Of a stretch of DNA of 64,000 nt, positions 35,285 through 45,683 are shown piece after piece. The stretch comes from Sphingomonas sp. J315 (GTDB lineage: Bacteria > Pseudomonadota > Alphaproteobacteria > Sphingomonadales > Sphingomonadaceae): NCBI RefSeq assembly GCF_024666595.1, contig NZ_CP088296.1, positions 372,001 through 436,000 on the forward strand. Direction: 5' to 3'. How positions within the stretch are numbered: the first letter of the stretch is position 1; every line of letters starts with the position of its first letter. The position numbers and the translations under genes are program-made. The notes beneath the pieces are model-generated. The model did not search any database, had not been told where the DNA came from, and worked only from the letters and a program-made list of their open reading frames with translations.

Positions 35285-36205
35285 TCACGCGATGACGCGG
35301 CGTCTCCGCGCAGCCAGCAGTCCGTCGGCGGCATAGATCGCCAACCCGGTCCAGATCAGCGCGAAACAGATCAGGTGCGCGGTCGTCACCCGCTCCCCGA
35401 AATAGGTGATCGCCAGCACGAACTGCATCGTCGGCGCGAGATATTGCAGCAGCCCCAGCGTAGAATAAGGCAAGCGCCGCGCCGCTCCGGCGAACAGGAG
35501 CAATGGCACCGCCGTCACCACGCCCGACAGCACCAGCAACGTCGTCGCCACTGCCTCGTTTCCGAACTCCAACCCACCATGCGTCGACAGCCAGAACAGA
35601 TAGGCGAGGCCAAACGGCGCGAGGATCGCGGTCTCCAGCGTCAGCCCCTCGAGCGCCTCGACCGGCGCGACCTTCCGCACCAGCCCGTAGAAGCCGAACG
35701 AGAAGGCAAGCGTCAGGCTGATCCAGATTCCCTGCCCCGCACCCACCGCCAGCACCGCGACGCCGATCCCGGCGAGCACCACCGCGACGATCTGCGCCCG
35801 ACCGAGCTTCTCGCGCAACAGCACCACGCCCAGCAGCACATTGATCAACGGGTTGAGGAAATAGCCAAGGCTCCCTTCCAGCACATGCCCGTTCTGCACC
35901 GCCCAGATATAGACCAGCCAGTTGACCGAGATCAGCGCGGCGCTGGCCGACAGCAACAGCATCGCGCGCCGGTTGCGCAGCGCCGCGACGATCGCGGGGG
36001 TGCGGCCCAGCGCAAGGATCACGATCGCGAGCAGCCCGAGTGACCACAATACGCGGCCCGCGACCACTTCGCCCGCACCAACCCCCTTCAGGAACCAGAA
36101 GAAGATCGGCAGCACGCCCCAGATGCCATAGGCTCCCAACCCCTGGATCAACCCGGCGCGGTCGATGCGCTCAGGCGCTGCAGGGGACGGATCGGACCGG
36201 GCCAT
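35285..36205 (-). CDS. rarD: EamA-family transporter RarD
   Basis: A 306-residue protein with ten predicted membrane helices in two EamA halves. The start GLIQGLGAYGIWGVLPIFFW and ISVNWLVYIWAVQNGHVLEG and SLGYFLNPLINVLLGVVLLR are the RarD signatures; the second half has SFGFYGLVRKVAPVEALEGL and LGLLQYLAPTMQFVLAITYF. Substrate is not settled for this subfamily; the name comes from chloramphenicol sensitivity phenotypes in other bacteria. Confidence 0.9.
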   Translation of the reverse strand: MARSDPSPAAPERIDRAGLIQGLGAYGIWGVLPIFFWFLKGVGAGEVVAGRVLWSLGLLAIVILALGRTPAIVAALRNRRAMLLLSASAALISVNWLVYIWAVQNGHVLEGSLGYFLNPLINVLLGVVLLREKLGRAQIVAVVLAGIGVAVLAVGAGQGIWISLTLAFSFGFYGLVRKVAPVEALEGLTLETAILAPFGLAYLFWLSTHGGLEFGNEAVATTLLVLSGVVTAVPLLLFAGAARRLPYSTLGLLQYLAPTMQFVLAITYFGERVTTAHLICFALIWTGLAIYAADGLLAARRRRVIA

Positions 36206-36286
36206 GCGCGCGGAGATGGGGGCGATGCTGCGCTGCGGAAAGAGGCGCGGCGGGAAAGATTTGGTTTAGACCGCGACGCCCTTGCT

Positions 36287-36868
36287 TCAGTCCTTGCGCA
36301 TTTCGTCGCGATCGACCTTCAGCCACTTGCCCCAATCGATGCTCACCAGTGCGACCAACAGCCCCAGCATCGCTACCTGCAACGCGATGCCGCCCGGGCT
36401 GGTGAGGTGCGCGAACATCGCCTCGCCAAAGTCGGTCTGCCGCACCTTGCGCGCGGTCCAGCCATAAAAGGCATAGGTGAACAGCCGCCCGGTGAAAAAG
36501 GCGGCGGTAAAGCCCAGCAGCGGCACCCGCGCCAGCCCGACCGCGATGAACAATTGCGCAGATGGCAGGGGCGAGATCACGAACAGTGCCAGTGCGAGCA
36601 CAACATTATGCTTGCGCCGCTCGACCGCCGTGCGCGCCGCCGCGATATTGTCCCGCATCCGCTGCGGCAGCCATTTCCCGAAATGCCGCGCCCCGATCGC
36701 CAACGTCAGCCGCCCAAGCGCCGCTCCCGCTGCCCCGATCAGCACCAGCGCCCAGAGCGGCTGGTCGCCATTGATCCCGTACAACACGATGATCGACCAG
36801 GTCGGCGGCCCGAATGCGGGGAGCAGATTGACCCCGAACGCCAGCAGGAACAGCGAGATATAGCCCAT
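36287..36868 (-). CDS. Small multi-helix membrane protein (DedA/YqaA-like)
   Basis: A 193-residue protein with four or five hydrophobic helices (MGYISLFLLAFGVNLLPAFG, PLWALVLIGAAGAALGRLTL, VVLALALFVISPLPSAQLFI, GIALQVAMLGLLVALVSID). The pattern with a central basic loop (RTAVERRKHNVVLA) and a GRLFTYAFYG turn is reminiscent of small VTT/YqaA-type membrane proteins, but I do not recognise it with certainty. An ATG 12 codons upstream (36904) is the alternative start. Confidence 0.6.
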   Translation of the reverse strand: MGYISLFLLAFGVNLLPAFGPPTWSIIVLYGINGDQPLWALVLIGAAGAALGRLTLAIGARHFGKWLPQRMRDNIAAARTAVERRKHNVVLALALFVISPLPSAQLFIAVGLARVPLLGFTAAFFTGRLFTYAFYGWTARKVRQTDFGEAMFAHLTSPGGIALQVAMLGLLVALVSIDWGKWLKVDRDEMRKD

Positions 36869-36915
36869 CGCCACCGGGGTGCGGGGAAATCGACCGGCAT
36901 GCAAGTGCGTTGACT

Positions 36916-36934
36916 AATGAGATAATGTATCATT
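36916..36934. promoter_or_regulatory. Palindromic operator-like site before the methyltransferase
   Basis: AATGAGATAATGTATCATT has perfect outer arms AATGA/TCATT and several matching inner positions, in an A/T-rich patch unlike its surroundings, 9 bases before the methyltransferase ATG. A TTGACT (36910-36915) directly precedes it. It would suit an ArsR- or TetR-sized dimer; no regulator gene is adjacent. Confidence 0.4.
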
Positions 36935-36943
36935 AAAGGAGGC

Positions 36944-37753
36944 ATGTCTTCAAAGCCCCCGGCCATTCACGATCCCGGACATTGGGATTCGATTTCCGCC
37001 AACTATGCTGCTGAAGCCGACCGGATGACCGGTCGCTATGCGCAAGCGGCATGGGACCTCGCCGCGCTTCCGAGCGGCGCACGCGTGCTCGATGTCGCCA
37101 CCGGTGCGGGCGCGCTGCTGGTCTCGGCATTGCGCGACGGTGCGGATGCGGTGGGCATCGACTTCTCGCCGGGCATGGTCGAGATTGCCAGCCAGCGCGC
37201 CGCCGCGATCGCACCGGGCGAGCGCGCACTGGTGATGGACGGCCAGAATCTCGCCTTCCCCTCCGACAGCTTCGACGCCGCCTTCTCGATCTTCGGCGTG
37301 TTCATGTTCCCCGATCCCGTTGCCGGTTTTGCCGAAATGGCGCGCGTGCTGCGCCCGGGCGGCGCGGCGGTCGTCGCAGTATGGGAGAATGCCGGCGGCG
37401 CAGGCCCCGCACAGCTTTTTGCCAGGGCTGCGCAGCGGATGTTTCCGGACCAGCCGGTCCCGCTGCCGATGGACCGGCTGTTCAATTCACCCGAATTGCT
37501 CGAAGGCGCCTTCATCGAGGCTGGGCTGTCACCGCAGCGCGTCCAGGGCATCGAGTTCGCCTGGCCCGCCCCACCGGTCGACTGGTTCCGCGACAACGCC
37601 AAGCTCGCTTATGGCTGGTCGCCGGTGTGGCGGATGCTCAACGAAAATCAGCGCACCGCCTTCGCCGAGGAAGCAGCCAGCCTCGCCGCCGATCTCCCGC
37701 CGGAGGGCATCTACTCCACCGCGCTGATCGGCATCGCGCGAAAGCCGGGCTGA
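36944..37753 (+). CDS. Class I SAM-dependent methyltransferase
   Basis: A 269-residue methyltransferase. Motif I is RVLDVATGAGALLVSAL, motif II acid is GIDFSPGMVEIA, motif post-I DGQNLAFPSDSFDAAFSIFG and motif IV region ARVLRPGGAAVVAVWE: the UbiE/SmtA-like Methyltransf_11 type. Substrate unknown. Odd point: AAAGGAGG sits only one base before the ATG, too close for normal initiation, so a slightly later start or a special leader is possible. Divergent from the small membrane protein gene. Confidence 0.82.
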   Translation: MSSKPPAIHDPGHWDSISANYAAEADRMTGRYAQAAWDLAALPSGARVLDVATGAGALLVSALRDGADAVGIDFSPGMVEIASQRAAAIAPGERALVMDGQNLAFPSDSFDAAFSIFGVFMFPDPVAGFAEMARVLRPGGAAVVAVWENAGGAGPAQLFARAAQRMFPDQPVPLPMDRLFNSPELLEGAFIEAGLSPQRVQGIEFAWPAPPVDWFRDNAKLAYGWSPVWRMLNENQRTAFAEEAASLAADLPPEGIYSTALIGIARKPG

Positions 37754-37757
37754 GCGG

Positions 37758-38912
37758 TCAGACCCGCACCAGCCCGTCCATCGCCCGCGCGCTCTTCTGC
37801 CCCGGGAACAGCGCCGGCATCGCGCGCGCCGGATCGACGCCGAAATGCGACGCCGCCGCGCTGCCGATCACCGCGTCCAGTCCCATGGTCGGACGCAGAT
37901 CGCGGCCCTCATACAGCGCCGAGTCGCCCAGCCCCGGCCAGTCGGCGACCACGCGCCCGCCCTGCACCGCACCGCCCAGCAGCCAGGCGACCGACGCGGT
38001 GCCGTGGTCGGTCCCCTGCGTTCCGTTGACCTTGACCGTCCGTCCGAACTCGGTCGCCACCAGCACCATCGTCTTGGCCCAGTGCGGCCCGAGGCCCGTC
38101 TTGAGCGCGGCGATCATCTGATCCAGCCCGTTCAGCTGCACGCCCAGTCGCCCACGCTGTTGCGCATGCGTGTCCCACCCGCCCGTCTCGATCATCGCGA
38201 TCCGCGCGCCATTGTCCGCCGCCAGCAGCCGCGCCGCGAGCGCGCCGGTCGCCGCCGCGTTGCGCCCGTTATTGGCCGCCAGATCGCCGGTCAGCGCGCG
38301 GGTCGCGGTCGCCTGTTTCCAGATCGCATGCAACTGCGGATCCTCGGCATAGAGCATCGCGACACGATTCAGCAGGTCATCCGACGCATCGGGCAGCACC
38401 GACGGCGCATAGGACGCGACCTCTACCCTGCCGCGCAGCGCCACGGGGATCGTCGCGGCGATGGCGATACCTTTGCGCTCGTCGGCGGGCAGCACGCCGA
38501 GCAGCCGGTTCATCCACCCGTCCTTGAGCTGATACGCCGCCGCGCCGCCGGTCTCGAGCACGTTCTGCGCATCGAAATGCGACCGGTCGCGATAGGGCGA
38601 CGCGACCGCATGGACGAACAGCGCCTCCTTCGCGGCGTACATCTCCGCAACGTTTTTCAGGTTCGGGTGCAGCGCGAACATCGCATCCAGCTTTGCCGCA
38701 TCGGCGAAATCTTGCGCCAACGCCCCGCGCTGCGTGGCAAAGGCCGGGTCGCCGACCGGGGCGAGCGTGCCGAGCCCGTCCGCCGCGCCCCGCTGGATGA
38801 TGAACACGAACCGGCGGTCGCTCGCCGCCTGTGCGAAGGCAAGGCGTGGCGCGAAGCCGAGCGACAGCGCGCCCGCTGCGCCGGTGAGGACAAGATTGCG
38901 GCGGTTGATCAT
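37758..38912 (-). CDS. DUF1501 protein with Tat-like signal
   Basis: A 384-residue exported protein of the DUF1501 family (sulfatase/alkaline phosphatase superfamily by fold). The N-terminus MINRRNLVLTGAAGALSLGF has a twin-Arg motif and hydrophobic core, so export by the TatABC encoded upstream is plausible. Conserved parts include DRSHFDAQNVLETG, IAMIETGGWDTHAQQ and VATEFGRTVKVNGTQGTDHG, where the Asp/His clusters may bind metal. It follows the DUF1800 gene by 4 bases; the two are a known genomic pair of unknown function. Confidence 0.87.
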   Translation of the reverse strand: MINRRNLVLTGAAGALSLGFAPRLAFAQAASDRRFVFIIQRGAADGLGTLAPVGDPAFATQRGALAQDFADAAKLDAMFALHPNLKNVAEMYAAKEALFVHAVASPYRDRSHFDAQNVLETGGAAAYQLKDGWMNRLLGVLPADERKGIAIAATIPVALRGRVEVASYAPSVLPDASDDLLNRVAMLYAEDPQLHAIWKQATATRALTGDLAANNGRNAAATGALAARLLAADNGARIAMIETGGWDTHAQQRGRLGVQLNGLDQMIAALKTGLGPHWAKTMVLVATEFGRTVKVNGTQGTDHGTASVAWLLGGAVQGGRVVADWPGLGDSALYEGRDLRPTMGLDAVIGSAAASHFGVDPARAMPALFPGQKSARAMDGLVRV

Positions 38913-38916
38913 GGCC

Positions 38917-40350
38917 TTATCTCCGCATGAATTCGGGGGCGACGAGCATCAGCGCGACGCCTTGTGAGGCGCTTTCGGCGCGCGCGATAGCCTGCTGCGT
39001 GGTCGCACTCAGCGCGCCGGGGAACAGCGTCGCCATCCGCGCCCGCGCGTCGATCGTGTCGCGCGTCCGCGCCGCCATCCGCTCCGCTGCCTCCACCCGG
39101 CGCATCACCGCGTCCGGCCCGGCCCAGCTCGCCGCGATATCGTCGAACCCGGCGGGCGAACCCGGTCGCCATACCGGCTGGCCGAGCTGGTTCATCAGCC
39201 CCAGCACCGCCTCGCCCGGGATTTCGCGTGTACCCAGCGCCCGCATCGCGGCGATCGACCATTCCCAGGGCGTGCGGAACTTGACCGGTTGCGCGACCCA
39301 CGCCTCTGGCGATTCGATCAGCACGCGATAAACGCTTGGCAGATCGCCGCCGGTTTTCAGGAACGCCGTTTCCAGCTTGCCGACCAGCGAAGCCGGCGGC
39401 TCGTCCCCCGCAAAATGCCGCGCCAATTTGGCCGCGATATGCTTCGCCGTCGCCGGATGCACCGCCAGATCATCGAGCACCGCCGATGCCTGGCGCTCGC
39501 CCTGCTGGTCGTAACGTTTGCCCAATATCGTCCGCGTCCCGGGCTCATGGATGCGCTCGGCGAACACGAAACTGCCCGACTTCCCCTCCAGCCCCGCAAA
39601 GCGCGCCGCCGGCCCGCGCGTAATTCCCGCGACGCTCCACCCGGTCATCGCGCGGGCGAACTCGATTACATCGACCTGGCTATAGCCCGTCCGCACGCCC
39701 AGCGTGTGCAGCTCCAATATCTCGCGCGCGAGATTTTCGTTGAGGCCCACCCGCTGTGGCCCGCCGCGCCGCGCGGCCAGCTGCCCCGCGATGCTCCCCG
39801 GCCCGACCGATTGCGCCTGATCGAGATAGAGCAACATCGCCGGATGCCGCTCGACCGCGTGCAGCATGTCGCGGAACTTGCCCAGCACATGCGGGCGGAT
39901 CGCGTCGAACTCGAACGCCCCGGCCAGGCCGATCATCGTCACCTTATCCGCCGACACTGCAAAATGGTTCGACCAGAAATGCACCAGCCGCTCTACAAGC
40001 GGGGTGTCGCTCGCCACCGCGACCTGAGCCCTCGCCCCCGCGAAAGCGACATAATTCTCTCGGGCCTGTTGTCGGGCAAATTGGCGTGCGCGCTGAACGG
40101 CATCGTCGCCGGGAGCGCCTTCCGGCTCGTCGCCTTTGCGCATCTCACGCCGCGCCGCTTGCTGCTGCTCCATGTAATCGGCGAGCTGCGCGGCGACGTG
40201 CGCCGTCGCGGGCAGTGCCGCAACCGCGCCGGGCCGCGCATCGTACCGCGCCATCTGGTCGATCAGACCGCGGCGCGGATCGGCGGGTACGGACGCATCC
40301 GCCCTCCCGCCTAGTCCGAACCGGTTAAGGGCAATGCTCGTGTCCGACAT
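38917..40350 (-). CDS. DUF1800 family protein
   Basis: A 477-residue DUF1800 protein. Typical blocks are IALNRFGLGGRADASVPADP, VERLVHFWSNHFAVSADKV, NENLAREILELHTLGVRTGY then SQVDVIEFARAMTGWSV, and VKFRTPWEWSIAAMRALG. It partners with the DUF1501 gene 4 bases downstream. No signal peptide is evident at the chosen ATG (40350), which has GGGATG about 6 bases upstream; 40359 is an alternative. Function of the family is unknown. Confidence 0.87.
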   Translation of the reverse strand: MSDTSIALNRFGLGGRADASVPADPRRGLIDQMARYDARPGAVAALPATAHVAAQLADYMEQQQAARREMRKGDEPEGAPGDDAVQRARQFARQQARENYVAFAGARAQVAVASDTPLVERLVHFWSNHFAVSADKVTMIGLAGAFEFDAIRPHVLGKFRDMLHAVERHPAMLLYLDQAQSVGPGSIAGQLAARRGGPQRVGLNENLAREILELHTLGVRTGYSQVDVIEFARAMTGWSVAGITRGPAARFAGLEGKSGSFVFAERIHEPGTRTILGKRYDQQGERQASAVLDDLAVHPATAKHIAAKLARHFAGDEPPASLVGKLETAFLKTGGDLPSVYRVLIESPEAWVAQPVKFRTPWEWSIAAMRALGTREIPGEAVLGLMNQLGQPVWRPGSPAGFDDIAASWAGPDAVMRRVEAAERMAARTRDTIDARARMATLFPGALSATTQQAIARAESASQGVALMLVAPEFMRR

Positions 40351-40581
40351 GGGCAACATCCCGAAAAGCGACCATCGATCGCTACGCCCGCATTGTCGCA
40401 AATCTGTGCCAGCCACGCAATTTATCGCACAAGTCGCTCATTTCGTCCCCGATGCGTCCCGCGCAATCGCGCTTGCATCCTTCGCGCTTGGCATTGTTGC
40501 GTCGCAGCATATCTTCGGGGGCAAGAACAGAACAATATTGGATGCCGATCTGGCCCTTCTGTGTCTCAAGGGAGAAAGATC

Positions 40582-40857
40582 GTGATCAAGACCTTCATCA
40601 GCGCCGCCGTCCTCCTCAGCCTGCCGGTCGCCGCCTTCGCGGGCGAGCGCACCTTCAAGCGTGACGGCGTCACCTACACCTATACCAGCAAGCGCGACGG
40701 CGACGTCACCGTGCTTGAGGGCAAGGCATTCCCCGGCGGATCGAGCTACACGCTGACCGTCCGCGGCAAGCAGGTCACCGGCCGCGTCGGCGGCACCCCG
40801 GTGTCGTTCCGCATCGCCAAGCCGCTCGCGCCGACCGTCCAGACCGCGTCGCGCTAA
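40582..40857 (+). CDS. Small periplasmic protein of unknown function
   Basis: A 91-residue protein with GTG start, good ribosome site (AAGGGAGAAAG) and a signal peptide (MIKTFISAAVLLSLPVAAFA, cleavage at AFA-GE). The mature part, GERTFKRDGVTYTYTSKRDG then DVTVLEGKAFPGGSSYTLTV, is a run of short beta strands with many Lys/Arg, ending PLAPTVQTASR. I do not recognise a family. The 231 bases upstream are non-coding and likely hold its promoter. Confidence 0.75.
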   Translation: MIKTFISAAVLLSLPVAAFAGERTFKRDGVTYTYTSKRDGDVTVLEGKAFPGGSSYTLTVRGKQVTGRVGGTPVSFRIAKPLAPTVQTASR

Positions 40858-40865
40858 GCCTACTT

Positions 40866-40895
40866 CGTCACCCCGGCTCGGAGGCCGGGGTGACG
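40866..40895. terminator. Two-way terminator between convergent genes
   Basis: CGTCACCCCGGC (40866-40877), loop TCGGAG, GCCGGGGTGACG (40884-40895): a perfect 12-bp stem between the stops of the small periplasmic protein and the dGTPase-like gene. The GTCACCCCGG arm matches the repeat at 6177, so it may derive from the same repeat family. Confidence 0.7.
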
Positions 40896-40900
40896 ATGAA

Positions 40901-42064
40901 TTAGAAGCCCTCGGGCAGTTCGATCGGCCCGACCACCTCGCGGTACCGCGAAATCGCGTACCGATCGGTCATCCCTGCGATGAAATCGGCGATATGCCGG
41001 CTCCGCCACGGCTCGCCTTCGGGCAAAGTCGCGCGCCACGCCTCGGGCATCAGCGCCGGGTCCGCCGCATAGGCCGCATACAGCCCCGCGATCACGCCAT
41101 GCGCCATCTCCGCCGCCGCCAGCTGGTGCGGATGGTGATAGAGGTTGGCGTACAGGAAGCGCTTGAGCGCCCGCTCCTCCTCGCGCATCGCGTCGGAAAA
41201 GCCACACAGCGCCCGCCCGGCATCGCGCACATCCTGCGCCGTCCCGACCCGCGCCTCTGCGACCCGCCGCCGCGTCTCGTCGAGCAGGTCATTGACCATC
41301 GTCCCGATCTGCGCACGCACAAGCTCGCGCAGCAGCCGCTTCTCCGACGCATCGGGAAAACGCGCGCGCACTGCGTCCCATCCGCGTGCGACCAGCGGCA
41401 CCGCCAGCAGCTGATCGAGCGTCAGCAGCCCCGCGCGCAACCCGTCGTCGATATCGTGATTGTCATAGGCGATGTCGTCGGCGATCGCCGCAACCTGCGC
41501 CTCCAGCGAGCTATGCTGACCCAGTTCCAGCGGAAACGCCGCATCCGCCGCCGCCAGTGCCCAGCCCGGCTCCGCCACCGGCCCGTTGTGTTTGGCCAGC
41601 CCCTCCAGCGTCTCCCAGCTCAGGTTCAGCCCGTCCCACCCCGGATAGGGGCAATCGACCACCATCAACGCGCGCAGCGTATTGCCATTATGGTCGAACC
41701 CGCCCTGTCCGTTCAGCGCCTCTTCCAGCGCCCGCTCCCCGGCATGGCCGAACGGCGGATGGCCGATATCGTGCGCCAGGCACAGCGCCTCGGTCAGATC
41801 CTCGTTCAGCCCCAGCGTCCGCGCCACCGTCCGCCCGATCTGCGCCACCTCCAGGCTGTGCGTCAGCCGCACGCGGAAATGGTCGCCATCCGGGGCCATG
41901 AACACCTGAGTCTTGTGGCGCAGGCGGCGAAAGCTGATCGAATGGACGATGCGGTCGCGGTCACGCTGAAACGCATCGCGCGGCCCGCGCGCGGTCCCCT
42001 GCCCCTCATCGTGCAGCCGTCCCCGGCTGTGGGCCGGGTCGCTGGCATAGCGGGCGAGGGTCAT
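40901..42064 (-). CDS. dgt: Deoxyguanosinetriphosphate triphosphohydrolase-like protein
   Basis: A 387-residue HD-domain dNTP triphosphohydrolase. The metal-binding residues are in [18 protein letters not shown] (H), [16 protein letters not shown] (HD) and [16 protein letters not shown] (D). The N-terminal [20 protein letters not shown] motif is the family signature. It hydrolyses dNTPs to nucleosides and triphosphate. Shorter than E. coli Dgt, as is usual for this alphaproteobacterial form. Confidence 0.92.
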   Translation of the reverse strand: MTLARYASDPAHSRGRLHDEGQGTARGPRDAFQRDRDRIVHSISFRRLRHKTQVFMAPDGDHFRVRLTHSLEVAQIGRTVARTLGLNEDLTEALCLAHDIGHPPFGHAGERALEEALNGQGGFDHNGNTLRALMVVDCPYPGWDGLNLSWETLEGLAKHNGPVAEPGWALAAADAAFPLELGQHSSLEAQVAAIADDIAYDNHDIDDGLRAGLLTLDQLLAVPLVARGWDAVRARFPDASEKRLLRELVRAQIGTMVNDLLDETRRRVAEARVGTAQDVRDAGRALCGFSDAMREEERALKRFLYANLYHHPHQLAAAEMAHGVIAGLYAAYAADPALMPEAWRATLPEGEPWRSRHIADFIAGMTDRYAISRYREVVGPIELPEGF

Positions 42065-42104
42065 GCGGCGAACGTCAGGCGAATCGACATGCCGCTCGCA
42101 TAGA

Positions 42105-43955
42105 TCAATTTACCGGAAGCTTCTCGATCTTCTGACCCGCCTCGCTGGTCCAGGCAAAGGCCTCGACACCCTTTTTGCGGATCGCGTTAACGAAGTCCTG
42201 CGCCGCTGCCGGTGTCTTGAACGGCCCTGCCAGCAACCGGTTGGTGAAGCGCAGCGGCGTAGTCCATGCCTGCTTGCCCCGGAATTCAGCAGGCGCATCG
42301 GCCACCGCCGCCTTCCACGCCTTTGGGAGCGCCTTGACATCCGCCCCGCCTGCGACCTGCACCCAATGGCGCACAGGCTCGGCCTTGGCGGGATCGACCT
42401 TGGGCTTGGGTTTTGCCTTGGGGTCCGTTTTGGCGGTCGCAGGCTTCGCGGCTGGCTTGGCGGGCGGCTTGGCGACCGATTCAGATTTGAGCTGCGCCAC
42501 TTCCGGGGCAGGTGCGGGTGCTGGCGCGGGGGTCGGCTCGCGACCGGGCAAGGGCGCGACTTCCAGCTCGGACGCAGGAATGACGATCCCGGCCATGATC
42601 CGCGCGATCACATTGTCCTCGGCTCCGACACGCGGCGCGGCGGGACGCGAGGCGGGTTCGGATGGAGTCGTCGGGGCGGGTTCGGGCTCAGGCGCAACCT
42701 CAGGCGCACGCGCTACTGCAATGGGGGGCGGGGCAGCGGGCTGCGCAGCCGACGCCGTCGCCGCTTCCGCAGCGCGGCGCGCCTCGGCCTCACGCGCGGC
42801 GCGTTCCTGCGCGACGCGGGCGTCGGCCTCGCGCTGTGCCTGCGCGGCGCGCTCGGCCTCCGCGAGGCGCGCGGCCTCCGCCTGACGCTGTGCCGCCGCA
42901 ACGCGCTCCATCTCCAGCCGCTGCTGCTCGGCCAGCCTGGCTGCCTCGGCCTGTCGCCGCGTCTCCGCCTCCTGCGCAGCCCGCGCATCGGCCAGCCGCT
43001 TCGCTTCGGCATCTGCCGCTGCCTGCTTCGCCGCAGCCGCTTCTTGTGCCCGCCGCTCGCGAGCGCTCAGCCGCCGCTCGGGCCGTGCAGCCGGAGTCGC
43101 TGCAGGTACCGCAGGCGGAGGCGGCGCGGACGCCACACGTTCGGGTGCAATGAATGGCAAGGGCGGTGCATTCGCCGCGTCGGCAACCCGCGACGGGGTC
43201 CGCCGCAGCTCGCCGAAATGCACCGCGAACGCCTTGTCCGCCGCAGCCAGCGTCGGCAAGCGGCGGAAGAATGGGGCGAGCGCAGTGCCCACCCCGCCCA
43301 TCATCGTCGCAGCAATCCTGTCCGCACCCGCTGCATCGCCGTTCATCGCCAGGATGAAGGCGCGCGCGCGCCACGCCGCGCGGTCGCTGCGGCGGAGCAG
43401 CGGGTCGAGGATCTTCATCGCCTCATCGGTCCGCCCGCTGATCCCCAGCGAATAGGCGAAGCGGCGCGCGGTCTCGTCATCGCCGTCGCGTGCCATCGCA
43501 ATCCGATGCTCGCGCTGGGCATGCGCCTGCGCGCCGATCAAGTCATAGGCCAGGCCGCGATCGGAGGCATAGGGCTCCATCGCGACCCCGCCGCGCTCGG
43601 CCAGCGCAAACAGCCGCAGCGCCTCGCCGGGCCGCTCGGATCGCACCATCACCATCGCCTGCCCCGCCGCGACGCGCGGATTACCGGGAGCCAGCGCCTG
43701 CGCGCGGGCGAAAAAGCCGGCCGCCGCCGACGGATCATTGAGCCGCGCGCTCAGCTCGCCCGCCGCGAGCAGGGCGGGAATGTTGCGCGGATCGGTGGCA
43801 AGGATGCGCATCTGCTCGGCCAGCCGATCGGCATTGGGCGTCGGCGGCGGCACGACTTCCTGCGCGGTCGCGTGTGGCACCGTCACAGGTGCCAGCGCGG
43901 CGAGCGCGGCGCTCAGGAGCAGCGGGATTCGGAAAGGTTTGGCTTCGCGTGTCAT
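42105..43955 (-). CDS. Secreted TPR and SPOR-domain protein
   Basis: A 616-residue envelope protein. A signal peptide ([20 protein letters not shown]) is followed by TPR-like helices (residues 45-220: [38 protein letters not shown]), then a long Ala/Glu/Arg-rich coiled coil ([20 protein letters not shown] and repeats), a Pro/Ala/Lys-rich linker, and a C-terminal SPOR domain ([39 protein letters not shown]). Directly downstream of ftsZ, so a septal peptidoglycan-binding role is likely. Confidence 0.85.
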   Translation of the reverse strand: MTREAKPFRIPLLLSAALAALAPVTVPHATAQEVVPPPTPNADRLAEQMRILATDPRNIPALLAAGELSARLNDPSAAAGFFARAQALAPGNPRVAAGQAMVMVRSERPGEALRLFALAERGGVAMEPYASDRGLAYDLIGAQAHAQREHRIAMARDGDDETARRFAYSLGISGRTDEAMKILDPLLRRSDRAAWRARAFILAMNGDAAGADRIAATMMGGVGTALAPFFRRLPTLAAADKAFAVHFGELRRTPSRVADAANAPPLPFIAPERVASAPPPPAVPAATPAARPERRLSARERRAQEAAAAKQAAADAEAKRLADARAAQEAETRRQAEAARLAEQQRLEMERVAAAQRQAEAARLAEAERAAQAQREADARVAQERAAREAEARRAAEAATASAAQPAAPPPIAVARAPEVAPEPEPAPTTPSEPASRPAAPRVGAEDNVIARIMAGIVIPASELEVAPLPGREPTPAPAPAPAPEVAQLKSESVAKPPAKPAAKPATAKTDPKAKPKPKVDPAKAEPVRHWVQVAGGADVKALPKAWKAAVADAPAEFRGKQAWTTPLRFTNRLLAGPFKTPAAAQDFVNAIRKKGVEAFAWTSEAGQKIEKLPVN

Positions 43956-44050
43956 GCTGGTCCGACCGCCTACACCATCCGGGGCTGAATGCTTGCTGTC
44001 GTCATGGGCGGGTGGCGACGGGCCGACGCGCAACCGCGACAGAATGCCGG

Positions 44051-44079
44051 GGGCTCCGCATGGCGACCATGCGGAGCCC
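44051..44079 (-). terminator. Perfect hairpin after ftsZ
   Basis: GGGCTCCGCATGG (44051-44063), loop CGA, CCATGCGGAGCCC (44067-44079): a 13-bp perfect stem 7 bases after the ftsZ stop. No strong T-run follows on the minus strand, but it is the natural 3' border of the dcw transcripts. Confidence 0.6.
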
Positions 44080-44086
44080 GGCCGGA

Positions 44087-45568
44087 CTACTGGTTGTTCT
44101 GACGGTTTAGGAAGCGCGGGATGTCCAGCGGATCCTTGTCGTCATCATCCTTCGAACCGTTGCGCGCCGCGGCCATCCGCTCGAACAGCGTGCCGCCGCC
44201 CTTCTTGGGCGCTTCGGCCGGGGCCGGCGCAGGCGCTGCGGCCTCTTCCTCGTCGCCGCCGGTCAGCCAGCGCCGACGGATCGTCGGCTCGCGCGGCGCC
44301 GCTTCGACGGGCTCCTCGGGCACCACCGCGTCGGAGTCGAGCACCAGTTCGTCCGATTCCTCCACGGGCAGCGCATCGGGCGCTTCCAGCGTCAGTTCGT
44401 CCTCATCCGCTGCGACTGGCGCGGTATCGTCGAATGACACCGGCACAGGCGCTTCGGCAACGGGCTCGGGCTCCGGCTCCGGTGCAGCGGCGACAGGCTC
44501 TTCGACAGCGGGGGCGGCCGCGCCCATCGGGCGACGCACCGTGCCGAACGAGAAGCTGCGGCTGGTCTCCGGCGCTGCCGGGGCCGCCGGCTTGGCCGAT
44601 GCGTCCGCCTCTATGCCGGTGGCGACGACCGACACGCGGATCTTGCCCTCCAGCTCGGGGTTGAACGCCGAACCCCATATGATGTTGGCATTGTCGTCGA
44701 CCAGCTCGCGGATATGGTTCGCGGCCTCGTCGACCTCGAGCAGGCGCATGTCCTCGCCACCGGTGATCGACACGATCACGCCCTTCGCGCCGTCGAGCGA
44801 CACGCCGTCGAGCAGCGGGTTGGCAATCGCCTGCTGCGCCGCCTCGATCGCGCGGCTGTCGCCGCTCGCCTCGCCGGTGCCCATCATCGCCTTGCCCATC
44901 TCGCTCATCACCGCGCGAACGTCGGCAAAGTCGAGGTTGATCAGGCCCGGCATGACCATCAGGTCGGTGATGCCGCGCACGCCCTGCTGCAGCACCTCGT
45001 CCGCCATCTCGAACGCTTCCTTGAACGTCGTGTTGGCATTGGCGACCAGGAACAGGTTCTGGTTTGGAATGACGATCAGCGTATCGACGAACTTCTGCAG
45101 TTCCTCGATGCCCGCTTCCGCCGAATTCGCGCGCTTCTTGCCCTCGAACGCGAACGGCTTGGTCACCACGCCGACGGTCAGGATGCCCATGTCGCGCGCA
45201 GCCTTGGCGATCACCGGGGCGGCACCGGTGCCGGTGCCGCCGCCCATGCCGGCCGCGATGAAGCACATATGCGCGCCCTTCAGCGCCTCCTGCACATGCT
45301 CGATCGTCTCTTCCGCCGCGGCACGACCGATCTCGGGCCGACTGCCCGCGCCCAGGCCCTGGGTGATCTTCGCGCCCAGCTGGATGCGATGCGTCGCGCT
45401 CGACTGCTTCAGCGCCTGTGCGTCGGTGTTGGCGACGAGGAACTCGACCCCCTGCACTTCGGCGCGGATCATGTTCGCGATGGCGTTGCCGCCCGCGCCG
45501 CCTACGCCGATCACCGTGATGCGCGGCGTCAGCTCATCCAGGTCGGGCGGAAGGAAATCGATGCTCAT
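44087..45568 (-). CDS. ftsZ: Cell division GTPase FtsZ
   Basis: FtsZ polymerises into the division ring. The tubulin signature [27 protein letters not shown] at the start and [17 protein letters not shown] are clear. At 493 residues it has a long acidic, Pro/Ala/Glu-rich C-terminal linker (about residues 320-470) typical of Alphaproteobacteria, and ends in the conserved tail DIPRFLNRQ that binds FtsA. It lies 115 bases after ftsA, room for its own promoter. Confidence 0.97.
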   Translation of the reverse strand: MSIDFLPPDLDELTPRITVIGVGGAGGNAIANMIRAEVQGVEFLVANTDAQALKQSSATHRIQLGAKITQGLGAGSRPEIGRAAAEETIEHVQEALKGAHMCFIAAGMGGGTGTGAAPVIAKAARDMGILTVGVVTKPFAFEGKKRANSAEAGIEELQKFVDTLIVIPNQNLFLVANANTTFKEAFEMADEVLQQGVRGITDLMVMPGLINLDFADVRAVMSEMGKAMMGTGEASGDSRAIEAAQQAIANPLLDGVSLDGAKGVIVSITGGEDMRLLEVDEAANHIRELVDDNANIIWGSAFNPELEGKIRVSVVATGIEADASAKPAAPAAPETSRSFSFGTVRRPMGAAAPAVEEPVAAAPEPEPEPVAEAPVPVSFDDTAPVAADEDELTLEAPDALPVEESDELVLDSDAVVPEEPVEAAPREPTIRRRWLTGGDEEEAAAPAPAPAEAPKKGGGTLFERMAAARNGSKDDDDKDPLDIPRFLNRQNNQ

Positions 45569-45683
45569 CTTCTTTGTATCTCCTCAGGTGCGCACCCCAG
45601 AAGCGACACCTGTTTGTAACCCTGTTTCTGCACCATGAATGTGGGCCGTTCCAGCGATATCCGCCGCTCGCCCACAGGAAATG

